A stretch of DNA of 64,000 nt from Amycolatopsis sp. NBC_01480. GTDB lineage: Bacteria > Actinomycetota > Actinomycetes > Mycobacteriales > Pseudonocardiaceae. The stretch lies in the NCBI RefSeq assembly GCF_036227205.1, contig NZ_CP109442.1, forward strand, positions 7,254,001 to 7,318,000. Direction: 5' to 3'. The translations under genes were made by a program, and so were the position numbers. This document shows positions 35,597 through 43,228 of the stretch, piece by piece. Position 1 is the stretch's first letter. Each line of letters begins with the position of its first letter. Under the pieces are notes generated by a model. It did not search any database, had not been told where the DNA came from, and saw nothing but the letters and a program-made list of their open reading frames with translations.

Positions 35597-37461
35597 CCAG
35601 CCTGAGCGTGACCACGCTGGTCCTGCCCGCGGCGGCGCTGGGCCCGGAGAACCCGTTGCCGCCGCTGGTGAAACCCGCGCCGGTGCAGCAGGTGGCGAAC
35701 CTCGCCGAGCTGCCGCCGGACCTGGCCGAGGGGCTCGGTTACGGACAGCTCGACACGGTGCTGCCGTACCGGCTCCAGGACGGCTACACCCGCTCGCGCA
35801 CGGAGACCGAGCTGCCCGCGCTGGTGCTGGAGAACGACCGGCTGCGCGCGACCGTGCTGCCTTCGCTCGGCGGACGGCTGTATTCCTTGTGGCACAAGAG
35901 TTCCGGTCGTGATCTGCTCTACCGGAACCCGGTGTTCCAGCCCGCGAACCTGGCGCTGCGCGACGCGTGGTTCGCCGGGGGAGTCGAGTGGAACCCGGGC
36001 AGCACCGGGCACACCGCGCAGACCTGCGCGCCGATGTTCGCCGCCCGGGTCGAGGGCCCGGACGGCACGCCGGTGCTGCGGCTGTGGGAGTGGGAGCGCA
36101 CCCGGGACCTGCCCTACCAGCTGGACTTCTCGCTGCCCGAGGGCTCGGACTTCCTGCTGGTCGGCGTGCGCGTGCGCAATCCGCACGCGCACGCGGTGCC
36201 GGTGTACTGGTGGTCGAACATCGCCGTGACGCGAGAGCCGGAAACGCGGGTGCTCGCCCCCGCGACCGAGGCCTGGCATTACGGCTACGGCGGGCGGCTC
36301 GACCGCGTCGCGGTGCCTGGCGAGCTGACCTACCCGGCCCGCGCGGAGGCAGCGGCGGACTACTTCTTCGAGCTGACGGACGAAACCCCGCGCTGGATCG
36401 CCGCGGTCGACGGGCGCGGGGACGGGCTCCTCCAGGCCTCGACCCGGCGGCTGCGCGGACGGAAGCTGTTCGTCTGGGGCGAATCCGCGGGCGGGCGGCG
36501 CTGGCAGGACTGGCTGGCGCCGGGCACGCCGGGATACCTGGAGATCCAGGCCGGGCTCGCGCGGACGCAGCTGGAGCACCTGCGCCTCGATGCCGGGGAG
36601 TCGTGGGACTGGCTGGAGGCGTACGGCCCGGTGTCGGCCGACCCCGCCGTGGTGCACGGGTCTGATTGGGCCGCGGCCACCGGCTCGGTCCAGGCCTCCA
36701 CGCCGATGCTCGACGAGCAGTACCAAGAGTGGCTGAAGGTGGCCGATCTGCCACCGGAGTCCTTGCTGCACCAGGGTTCCGGGTGGGGCGCGCTCGAGGT
36801 GCACCGCACGATGGCGGTCCTGCCGGGCACGCCGTTCCCGGCGGCCGCGATGGGCCCGGAACAGGAACCGTGGCGCGCCTTGCTGGACGGCCTGCCGCCG
36901 TCCGGCTCGCCTTCGGAAGTACCCCCGCCGACGCTCGTCGGCGCGGCCTGGGCGGATCTGCTGGAGCACACACCGGAGAACTGGCTGACCTGGTACCACC
37001 GCGGCGTGGCCCGCTGGGCGGCTGGCGACCACGACGGCGCCCGGTCGGCCTGGCAATCCTCATTGGCGGCGGCGGAAAACCCGTGGGCCCTGCGGAATCT
37101 GGCCGTGGCGTCGGCGGACCGGCCTGAAGCTGCGGAGTTGTCCGAACGCGCGTTGCGGCTGGCACCGGGCCTGCTGCCGCTGGCCGTCGAGGCGATCACC
37201 GCCCAGTTGGACGCGGACCTGCCGGAGCGCGCCGCGGCGTTGCTGGAAGCGTGGCAGGGCGAGCTTTCCGGACGCTTGCTCCTCCTCACCGCGCGCACCC
37301 GCCTGGCCTTGGGTGACACGGCGGGCGCTCGGGCGATCTTCGAGGCGGGCTTCGAGGTGCCCAACATCCGTGAAGGCGAGACGTCCCTTTCGGACACCTG
37401 GGCCGCCCTCGCCGCCACCCCGCTACCCGCCGCGTACGACTTCCGTATGACACCCTCATGA
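35593..37461 (+). CDS. DUF5107 domain protein with TPR-like C-terminus
   Basis: 622 residues, no signal peptide, so cytoplasmic. The N-terminal 380 residues are a beta-rich DUF5107-type domain (VLENDRLRATVLPSLGGRLYSLWHKSSGRDLLYRNPV resembles the substrate face of galactose-mutarotase-like folds). The C-terminal 200 residues are helical repeats (AWADLLEHTPENWLTWYHRGVARWAAGDHDGARSAW). It is the last gene of the importer operon, so it may act on the imported sugar or oligosaccharide, for instance as an intracellular glycosidase or epimerase-like protein. Function is unproven. Confidence 0.7.
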   Translation: MTSLSVTTLVLPAAALGPENPLPPLVKPAPVQQVANLAELPPDLAEGLGYGQLDTVLPYRLQDGYTRSRTETELPALVLENDRLRATVLPSLGGRLYSLWHKSSGRDLLYRNPVFQPANLALRDAWFAGGVEWNPGSTGHTAQTCAPMFAARVEGPDGTPVLRLWEWERTRDLPYQLDFSLPEGSDFLLVGVRVRNPHAHAVPVYWWSNIAVTREPETRVLAPATEAWHYGYGGRLDRVAVPGELTYPARAEAAADYFFELTDETPRWIAAVDGRGDGLLQASTRRLRGRKLFVWGESAGGRRWQDWLAPGTPGYLEIQAGLARTQLEHLRLDAGESWDWLEAYGPVSADPAVVHGSDWAAATGSVQASTPMLDEQYQEWLKVADLPPESLLHQGSGWGALEVHRTMAVLPGTPFPAAAMGPEQEPWRALLDGLPPSGSPSEVPPPTLVGAAWADLLEHTPENWLTWYHRGVARWAAGDHDGARSAWQSSLAAAENPWALRNLAVASADRPEAAELSERALRLAPGLLPLAVEAITAQLDADLPERAAALLEAWQGELSGRLLLLTARTRLALGDTAGARAIFEAGFEVPNIREGETSLSDTWAALAATPLPAAYDFRMTPS

Positions 37462-37467
37462 GCCGCG

Positions 37468-37524
37468 GTGCAGCGGATGACGCTTTCCCCTCACTGAGCG
37501 AGGTGAAGGCGTCATCCGCTGCAC
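37468..37524. repeat. Intergenic palindrome, GCAGCGGATGACGC family
   Basis: 16-bp perfect arms (GTGCAGCGGATGACGC and complement) with an imperfect inner stem (CTTTCCCCTCA against AGGTGAAG). Begins 6 bp after the DUF5107 stop, so it may end the importer operon. Confidence 0.75.
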
Positions 37525-37572
37525 TGGGCGGAGCGTCGCTCGGGCATGTCGCGTGCGCGAGGTGTGGCTGGA

Positions 37573-37586
37573 TGCAGCATAATGCT
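37573..37586 (+). promoter_or_regulatory. Possible DeoR self-operator
   Basis: TGCAGCATAATGCTCGAA has two TGC units exactly 10 bp apart (37573, 37583), 84 bp before the deoR start, and the dyad AGCAT-A-ATGCT. Only two units, so weak support. Confidence 0.3.
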
Positions 37587-37666
37587 CGAATCAGGGGTGT
37601 TGAGCGCATCCACTTGAGCGAAGTGGGCGTGGCACCGGTCCCGCGAGCAGCTAGGGAGTACCGCCG

Positions 37667-38452
37667 ATGGCCCGGCACGAACGGTTGAGCACCCTGCTGG
37701 ACATGCTCGGCCAGCGGGAGAAGATCGACGTCGAGGACGTGGCCGAGGAGCTGGACGTCTCGGCCGCCACGATCCGGCGCGATCTGGACCACCTGGCCGA
37801 GCAGCAGCTGCTCACCCGCACCCGCGGCGGCGCGGTGGCGAACGACCTCGCGTACGACCTGCCGTTGCGCTACAAGACCGCCCGGCACGTGCCGGAGAAA
37901 CAGCGGATCAGCGCGGCCGCGGCGGCGCTCGCCGAACGTGGGATGGCGGTGGGCCTCAACGGCGGCACCACCACCGCGGGCGTCGCACGCGCGTTGGCGA
38001 TCCGCTCGGACCTGTCCGGGCGCGGTGACGCTTCGGGTCTGACCGTGGTGACGAACGCGTTGAACATCGCGCACGAGCTGGCGGTGCGGCCGAACGTCAA
38101 GATCGTGGTGACCGGCGGGGTCGCGCGCCCGCAGTCGTTCGAGCTGAGCGGGCCACTCGCCACGCGGGTGCTCAGCGAGCTGACCATCGACCTGCTGTTC
38201 CTCGGCGTCGACGCGTTCGACCCGGAGGCGGGCGCTTTCGCCCACCACGAAGGCGAAGCGAGCATCAACCGGCTGATGGTCGAGCGCGCCGAGCGGGTGG
38301 TGGCGGTGGCCGACGGCTCGAAGCTCGGCCGCCGCGCGTTCGCCCGGATCTGCCAGGTCGGCGAGGTCGACCTGCTGGTCACCGACGTCGACGCGGATCC
38401 GGCCGCGCTCAAGGCTTTTGAGGCCGCCGGCGTCGAGGTCCGCGCGGTCTGA
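37667..38452 (+). CDS. DeoR family transcriptional regulator of the sugar locus
   Basis: 261 residues. Residues 5-58 form the DeoR HTH (ERLSTLLDMLGQREKIDVEDVAEELDVSAATIRRDLDHL region) and TRTRGGAV follows as in AgaR/GlpR. The C-terminal sugar-phosphate sensor has the GGTTTAGVARAL, NALNIAHEL and GGVARPQSFELSGPLA motifs. Lies between the importer operon and the second GH31 gene. Such regulators repress until a pathway sugar-phosphate (for example tagatose-6-phosphate) binds; the phased TGC arrays are its likely sites. Confidence 0.9.
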   Translation: MARHERLSTLLDMLGQREKIDVEDVAEELDVSAATIRRDLDHLAEQQLLTRTRGGAVANDLAYDLPLRYKTARHVPEKQRISAAAAALAERGMAVGLNGGTTTAGVARALAIRSDLSGRGDASGLTVVTNALNIAHELAVRPNVKIVVTGGVARPQSFELSGPLATRVLSELTIDLLFLGVDAFDPEAGAFAHHEGEASINRLMVERAERVVAVADGSKLGRRAFARICQVGEVDLLVTDVDADPAALKAFEAAGVEVRAV

Positions 38453-38481
38453 CGCCGGCCGGAACCCAGCTCGCCTGAAGT

Positions 38482-38532
38482 CCGTCAAGGCCTCCTTACC
38501 CGCGTGCCACGCGGGTAAGGAGGCCTTGACGG
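38482..38532. repeat. Intergenic palindrome followed by T-tract
   Basis: 25-bp perfect arms (CCGTCAAGGCCTCCTTACCC...) around one base, then GGTTTTTG. It is placed 29 bp after deoR and can act as its terminator. Same family as 23904-23958 and 59030-59080. Confidence 0.88.
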
Positions 38533-38586
38533 TTTTTGCCGTGTGCGCGGCGATGCGACGGAAGTAGGGATTAACCGGTACGGACG

Positions 38587-38615
38587 CTGACAAGCGCGGT
38601 GCCGTCGGCTATACA
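38587..38615 (+). promoter_or_regulatory. Promoter of the second GH31 gene
   Basis: CTGACA (38587-38592), 17-bp spacer, TATACA (38610-38615): a strong sigma-70-like promoter. Predicted start near 38622, so the TGC array lies just downstream in the early transcribed region. Confidence 0.6.
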
Positions 38616-38625
38616 GAGCACATCA

Positions 38626-38676
38626 TGCGCGTTCATGCGTGAAAGGTGCCGATAATGAGCAGAGTTGCGCAGAAGC
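38626..38676 (+). promoter_or_regulatory. Phased TGC array downstream of the GH31 promoter
   Basis: TGC at 38626, 38636, 38647, TGA at 38656 and TGC at 38666 (steps 10, 11, 9, 10). TGCGTGAAAGG and TGCGCAGAAGC match units of the importer array (TGCGTGAAGTC, TGCGCAGAAAC). It spans the start codon at 38655, so a bound protein would act as a roadblock. Confidence 0.55.
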
Positions 38677-41600
38677 TAGGTGTGCTGGTTGCAGTCGCCG
38701 TGCTGGGGCTGGCGCCGGCGGCCGCGTCCGCCGACCCGTCCCCGCCGTCCGGGCAACTGGGCGCCCTCACCGGGATCTCCGCGGACGGGCCGGTGGTCAC
38801 GCTGAATTCGGGGGCCGCCGCCGTGCGCGTGAGCTTCCCGGACGCGGCGGCGGTCCGCGTCTGGCTGGCCCCGGACGGCACCTTCGCCGATCCGGCGGGC
38901 AGCAAGATCGTCCTGCCGCGCGGGCCCGGCGTCACGCCGCGCGAGGTCGACAAAGGGGCCTACTGGGCCATTTCCACGCCGAAGGCGACCTTGCGCGCCT
39001 ACAAGAGCCCGCTGCGTTTCGCCCTCTACGACGGCACGGACACCCAGCGCCGCTGGGAAGAGGCGGCGCCGCTTTCGTGGACCGGGACCACGACCACGCA
39101 GACGCTCGTGCGCGGCGCGACCGAGCAGTTCGTCGGCGGCGGGGAGCAGAACGGCCGGTTCAGCCACCGCGACCAGACCATCAAGATCTTCGCCGACGAC
39201 AACTGGAACGACGGCGGCGCCCCGAACTCCCAGCCGTTCTACGCCTCCACCGCGGGTTACGGCGTGCTGCGCAACACCTTCTCGCCGGGCTCGTACTCGT
39301 TCACCGACCCGGTGGAGACCACGCAGGAGGAGCGCCGCTTCGACGCCACGTACGTGGTGGGGGATAGCCTCAAGGACGTCATCTCCGGCTACACCGACCT
39401 CGTCGGGAAGCCTTTCGTGCCACCGATTTACGGCCTCGAGACCGGTGACTCCGACTGCTACCTGCACAACGCCAACCGCGGCGAGCGGCACACGCTCGAC
39501 GCGCTGAAGGTCGCCGACGGCTATGCCCAGCACGGCATGCCGAACGGCTGGATGCTCGTCAACGACGGCTACGGCTGCGGGTACGAGAACCTGCCGCAGA
39601 CCGGTGAAGGCCTGCGCAAGGACAACATGCAGCTGGGCCTGTGGACCGAGAACGGCCTGCCGAACCAGGGCGACGAGGTCAAGGCGGGCGTGCGGGTGCG
39701 CAAGCTCGACGTCGCCTGGGTCGGCCCCGGTTACCAGTTCGCGCTGGACGCGTGCGACACCGCGCACCAGGGCATCGAGGCCAACAGCGACGCGCGCGGC
39801 TTCGTCTGGCAGCCGGTCAGCTGGGCCGGGGCACAGCGCTGCGGTGTGCTGTGGAGCGGCGACCAGTCCGGGTCCTACGACTACATCAAGTGGCAGATCC
39901 CGACGTACGCGGGCGCGACGACGTCCGGCATCGCCTACAGCACCGGCGACATCGACGGCATCTTCGGCGGCAGCCCGCAGACCTACGTCCGCGACCTGCA
40001 GTGGAAGACCTTCCTGCCGGTCGCGATGACCATGGACGGCTGGGCCTCGTCGGACAAGCAGCCTTGGCGGCAGGGCGAGCCGTACACCTCGATCAACCGC
40101 CAGTACCTGCTGCTCAAGGAGCGGCTGCTGCCCTACACCTACAGCTATTCGGTGCAGGCCAGCAAGACCGGCGTCGGCCAGGTGCGCCCGCTCGCGCTGG
40201 AGTATCCGAACGACCCGAACGTGTGGACGGACAAGGCGAAGTACGAGTTCCTGTCCGGCACCGACTTCCTGGTCGCGCCGGTGTACGAGAACTCGAACGT
40301 GCGCAACGGGATCTACCTGCCGAAGGGCACCTGGGTTGACTACTGGAGTGGGAAGACTTACACCGGTCCGACCACTGTGGACAATTACGACGCGCCACTG
40401 AACAAACTGCCGTTGTTCGTCCGGGGCGGTGCCGTCGTGCCGATGTGGCCCGAGGGCACGACTTCGTGGCAGACACGGGACAAGTCCGAACTGGATCTTG
40501 ACGTCTACCCGCAGAGCCAGGGCGGGTTCACCCTGACCGAGGACGACGGGGTCACGCGGGCGAACCAGCAGGGGGCGCAGGCCACCCAGCGGTTCACCGT
40601 GGACGCGCCGAAGTCGGGCCCGGGCACGGTGACCGTCGGGATCGGGGCGAGCACCGGCTCGTACGACGGGAAGCCGGCCTCGCGCAAGTACCAGCTGACC
40701 GTCCACACGGGATCAAAGCCGGCCCTCGTCCAGGCCGGGAACGGGTTGCTGCGCCAGTACGGCAGCCGCGCCGAGCTGGACAAGGCGACCACCGGCTGGT
40801 TCTACGACGGTTCGGTGGTGCGGGTGAAGACCGCGCCGATCGCGGCCGGTGACCGGCAAGACGTGCGGCTGTTCGGGACGAGCGCGGTCGGCGGGGTCTT
40901 CCCCGCGGACCAGAACGGGGTGGTCGCGCTGACCGCGCCCGGGTTCGTCGCCCCGGGCACGCCCGCGCCGGCGTCGGTGAGCTTCACCAACGGCACCCCG
41001 CTGCCGGTCAGTGACGTCTCGCTTTCGGTGCAGGCTCCGGCCGGGCTGCGGGCCGACGTCGGACGGGTGCCCGGCGGGCTGGTGTGGCCAGGTCAGACGG
41101 TCACGGTGCCGGTGACGCTGACGCCGTCGGCCGGGCTGAAACCGGACGACTACCAGCTCACCGCGTCGGCGGGCTACCGCGCACGGCTGATTCCGCATCA
41201 GGCAACGGATTCCGCGACGGTGACGGTGCCGCACGCCTCAGTGGTTGAGGCTTCAGGGAACGTCGGCGTCACCGACGCCGCGCATCTGGCCGCCGGCGAC
41301 CTGGACGGCGGCGGGGGCAGCTTCCGCGCCGAGGGGCTGGCGCAGGCCGGCCTGAGCCCCGGGGCGAAGTTCACCGCGGCCGGCGTGGCGCTCACCTGGC
41401 CGGACGCGGGCACCGGCAAGCCGGACAACGTGGTCGCGGCCGGCCAGACGATCGCCGCCACGGGCAGCGGGAGCAAGCTGGTGCTGGCCGGGACCGGCAC
41501 GGGCACCGCGAAGGGCACGGTGGTCGTCCACTACGCCGACGGCAGCACCGGGCAGGCCGACGTGTCCTTCCCGAACTGGTGCTGCGCCGACGCCGGCAGC

Positions 41601-41774
41601 GCGACCATCGTGGCGAGCGTGCTGGGTAAGAACACCCCGACCGGCCCGGCCTACCCGACGGTGCCGTACCGCGTCTTCGCCGCGACGGTCCCGCTGACGC
41701 CCGGCAAGGAGGTCACCGCGTTCACCCTGCCGACGAACTCCGCGATGCACGTGTTCGCGGCGGCTGTCGGCTGA
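38655..41774 (+). CDS. Secreted GH31 glycoside hydrolase with NEW3 and C-terminal beta domains
   Basis: 1039 residues; ATG 38655 with GAAAGG 8 bp upstream. Signal peptide KLGVLVAVAVLGLAPAAASA. GH31 catalytic Asp in RKLDVAWVGPGYQ (nucleophile) and the acid/base Asp in YSTGDIDGIFGG. After the barrel come a beta-sandwich, a NEW3-type alpha-galactosidase-associated domain (about 765-850) and a carbohydrate-binding-like module to the end. The GH31 family includes alpha-glucosidases, alpha-galactosidases and alpha-N-acetylgalactosaminidases; the AgaS-type operon near by favours release of alpha-linked galacto-sugars. The enzyme is only distantly like the first GH31 in this window. Confidence 0.85.
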   Translation: MSRVAQKLGVLVAVAVLGLAPAAASADPSPPSGQLGALTGISADGPVVTLNSGAAAVRVSFPDAAAVRVWLAPDGTFADPAGSKIVLPRGPGVTPREVDKGAYWAISTPKATLRAYKSPLRFALYDGTDTQRRWEEAAPLSWTGTTTTQTLVRGATEQFVGGGEQNGRFSHRDQTIKIFADDNWNDGGAPNSQPFYASTAGYGVLRNTFSPGSYSFTDPVETTQEERRFDATYVVGDSLKDVISGYTDLVGKPFVPPIYGLETGDSDCYLHNANRGERHTLDALKVADGYAQHGMPNGWMLVNDGYGCGYENLPQTGEGLRKDNMQLGLWTENGLPNQGDEVKAGVRVRKLDVAWVGPGYQFALDACDTAHQGIEANSDARGFVWQPVSWAGAQRCGVLWSGDQSGSYDYIKWQIPTYAGATTSGIAYSTGDIDGIFGGSPQTYVRDLQWKTFLPVAMTMDGWASSDKQPWRQGEPYTSINRQYLLLKERLLPYTYSYSVQASKTGVGQVRPLALEYPNDPNVWTDKAKYEFLSGTDFLVAPVYENSNVRNGIYLPKGTWVDYWSGKTYTGPTTVDNYDAPLNKLPLFVRGGAVVPMWPEGTTSWQTRDKSELDLDVYPQSQGGFTLTEDDGVTRANQQGAQATQRFTVDAPKSGPGTVTVGIGASTGSYDGKPASRKYQLTVHTGSKPALVQAGNGLLRQYGSRAELDKATTGWFYDGSVVRVKTAPIAAGDRQDVRLFGTSAVGGVFPADQNGVVALTAPGFVAPGTPAPASVSFTNGTPLPVSDVSLSVQAPAGLRADVGRVPGGLVWPGQTVTVPVTLTPSAGLKPDDYQLTASAGYRARLIPHQATDSATVTVPHASVVEASGNVGVTDAAHLAAGDLDGGGGSFRAEGLAQAGLSPGAKFTAAGVALTWPDAGTGKPDNVVAAGQTIAATGSGSKLVLAGTGTGTAKGTVVVHYADGSTGQADVSFPNWCCADAGSATIVASVLGKNTPTGPAYPTVPYRVFAATVPLTPGKEVTAFTLPTNSAMHVFAAAVG

Positions 41775-41789
41775 TTCACCGTCCCTGAG

Positions 41790-41831
41790 AAGCAGCGGTG
41801 CCCTCCACACGTGTGGAGGGCACCGCTGCTT
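41790..41831. terminator. Perfect 42-bp palindrome after GH31
   Basis: 21-bp arms (AAGCAGCGGTGCCCTCCACAC and complement) with no spacer, followed by CCTTGTC. Starts 15 bp after the GH31 stop. Confidence 0.8.
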
Positions 41832-41841
41832 CCTTGTCAGG

Positions 41842-41884
41842 ACAGCGGGACGTAGAGTCGTCGCTATCAGGAGTGTCCCGCTGT
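41842..41884. repeat. Inverted repeat ACAGCGGGAC
   Basis: 10-bp perfect arms with a 23-base loop, right after the terminator at 41790. It could be a second terminator or a site controlling the downstream prenyltransferase operon. The remaining 41885-42095 leader is A+T-richer than its surroundings and shows no clear gene. Confidence 0.45.
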
Positions 41885-42095
41885 GTCGAGACGATGTTCA
41901 GGTGAACTCTCCGAACCACGGGCCCATTCAGGTACTGCTCGAGTAGTCCGGATCACTCGTCAGAGCTAGCGTTGCAGCATTTGTCCGGCTATCGTGTTCG
42001 ACGGTCCACTTGTCCGCCCGCCAAAGGGGGGCACCGTTGGGCCGAACGCACGAATGAACGGTGAATACTGCGCCATGGTCGGAGTGAGTGTGTCG

Positions 42096-43172
42096 ATGGC
42101 TGATTTGTCGATGTTCACCCACGTCAGCGGACAACTCGACCGGCTTTGCCGGATAGTCGGTTTCGATGATGCCCGGGGCCGTCACTTGGATCTTCTCCGG
42201 GGCTTACTGGGCTCGCACGGGGATAAGAGCATTTCCGCGGGATCGCCTTTCCCGTGCAATGTGGCGGATGACACATCTCCCATTGAGTTCTCGGTGGCAT
42301 TCGACGCCACGGGTGAATGCGTGGTGCGGGTTCTCGGGGAGACGGTCGGGGCGGGGTCCCCGAGGGAGTTCCTCGACCGGGTGGCCGGCGAGTACGGCCT
42401 GGCCACGGACCGGCTCGACGCCGTCGCCGGGCTGTTCCTGCCGCACGAGGAGCGGCAGGGCCCGTTCACGATGTGGTACTCGCTGATCTTCCGGCCGGGC
42501 CGCGAACCGAAGATCAAGGTGTACCTCAACCCGCAGATCAGTGGCCCGACGATGGCCGATTCCCTGGTCAGCGAGGGGCTGCGCCGGTTGAACATCGCGG
42601 GAGCGTTCGACCCGATGATCGAGCACGCGCTGCGCCGCGGGGAGCGGGACAACTTCTCGTTCTTCGCGCTCGACCTCGACGACGACCCGCTCTCGCGGGT
42701 GAAGGTGTACGTGTCGCACGAGGCCGCGGACTCGGCCGACGCCGAACGCGCGGCGGAGCTGGTGCCCGGCACCGACCCGCTGCTGATCAGCGAATTCCTC
42801 GCCGTGCTGGGCGGCCGGAAAGGCCCGTTCGACGGCCGGCCGCTGGTCTCCAGTTATTCGTTCGTGGAAGGCTCCGGGGAACGCCCGGCCAATTACAGCG
42901 TCTATCTTCCCATTCGCAGCTACGTGCCCGATGACGAAGTGGCTCGCGCCCGCGTTCAAGCCGTTCTCGCGCAGTACGGGTTCGACCGGACAAGAATGGA
43001 CAAAGCCCTGGCAGCGGTGTCGCGGCGGCCGCTGCGCGAGGGTGTCGGGCTGATCTCGCACGTCGCGCTGAGAATGGGTGAATTCGGCTCCGGAATCACC
43101 GTGTACCTGTCCTCCGAAGCTTATCGGGTCATGCCGCCCCAGAAACGACCGGTGCTCGGCCTCGTTTCGTGA
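42096..43172 (+). CDS. DMATS-type aromatic (indole) prenyltransferase
   Basis: 358 residues, soluble. Similar to bacterial tryptophan/indole dimethylallyltransferases of the ABBA fold: PIEFSVAF, IKVYLNPQISG, SRVKVYVSHEA, NYSVYLPIRSY and GITVYLSSEAYR are the five repeated beta-strand pairs whose Lys, Arg and Tyr bind the prenyl diphosphate. It would attach a dimethylallyl group to tryptophan or indole. ATG 42096 chosen (GGAG 11 bp upstream; earlier in-frame ATGs at 42054 and 42075 are possible). Codon 37 is TTA (42204), rare in such genomes and often a sign of bldA control. Followed after 56 bp by tryptophanase. Confidence 0.8.
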   Translation: MADLSMFTHVSGQLDRLCRIVGFDDARGRHLDLLRGLLGSHGDKSISAGSPFPCNVADDTSPIEFSVAFDATGECVVRVLGETVGAGSPREFLDRVAGEYGLATDRLDAVAGLFLPHEERQGPFTMWYSLIFRPGREPKIKVYLNPQISGPTMADSLVSEGLRRLNIAGAFDPMIEHALRRGERDNFSFFALDLDDDPLSRVKVYVSHEAADSADAERAAELVPGTDPLLISEFLAVLGGRKGPFDGRPLVSSYSFVEGSGERPANYSVYLPIRSYVPDDEVARARVQAVLAQYGFDRTRMDKALAAVSRRPLREGVGLISHVALRMGEFGSGITVYLSSEAYRVMPPQKRPVLGLVS

Positions 43173-43228
43173 CTTCAGTAATTTTTTGCCGGCACCTTTG
43201 CCGGAATCTTTGACAGTGGAGGAAACAG

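Noticed and set aside
33347..37165. 1272-residue minus-strand frame across the importer operon
   Set aside because: Pro/Arg/Ala-rich with no family features, spans four well-supported genes on the other strand.
41900..42095. TnaC-like leader peptide or attenuator before the prenyltransferase/tryptophanase genes
   Set aside because: No short frame with a key Trp codon followed by a hairpin was found; only a general A+T-richer leader is seen.
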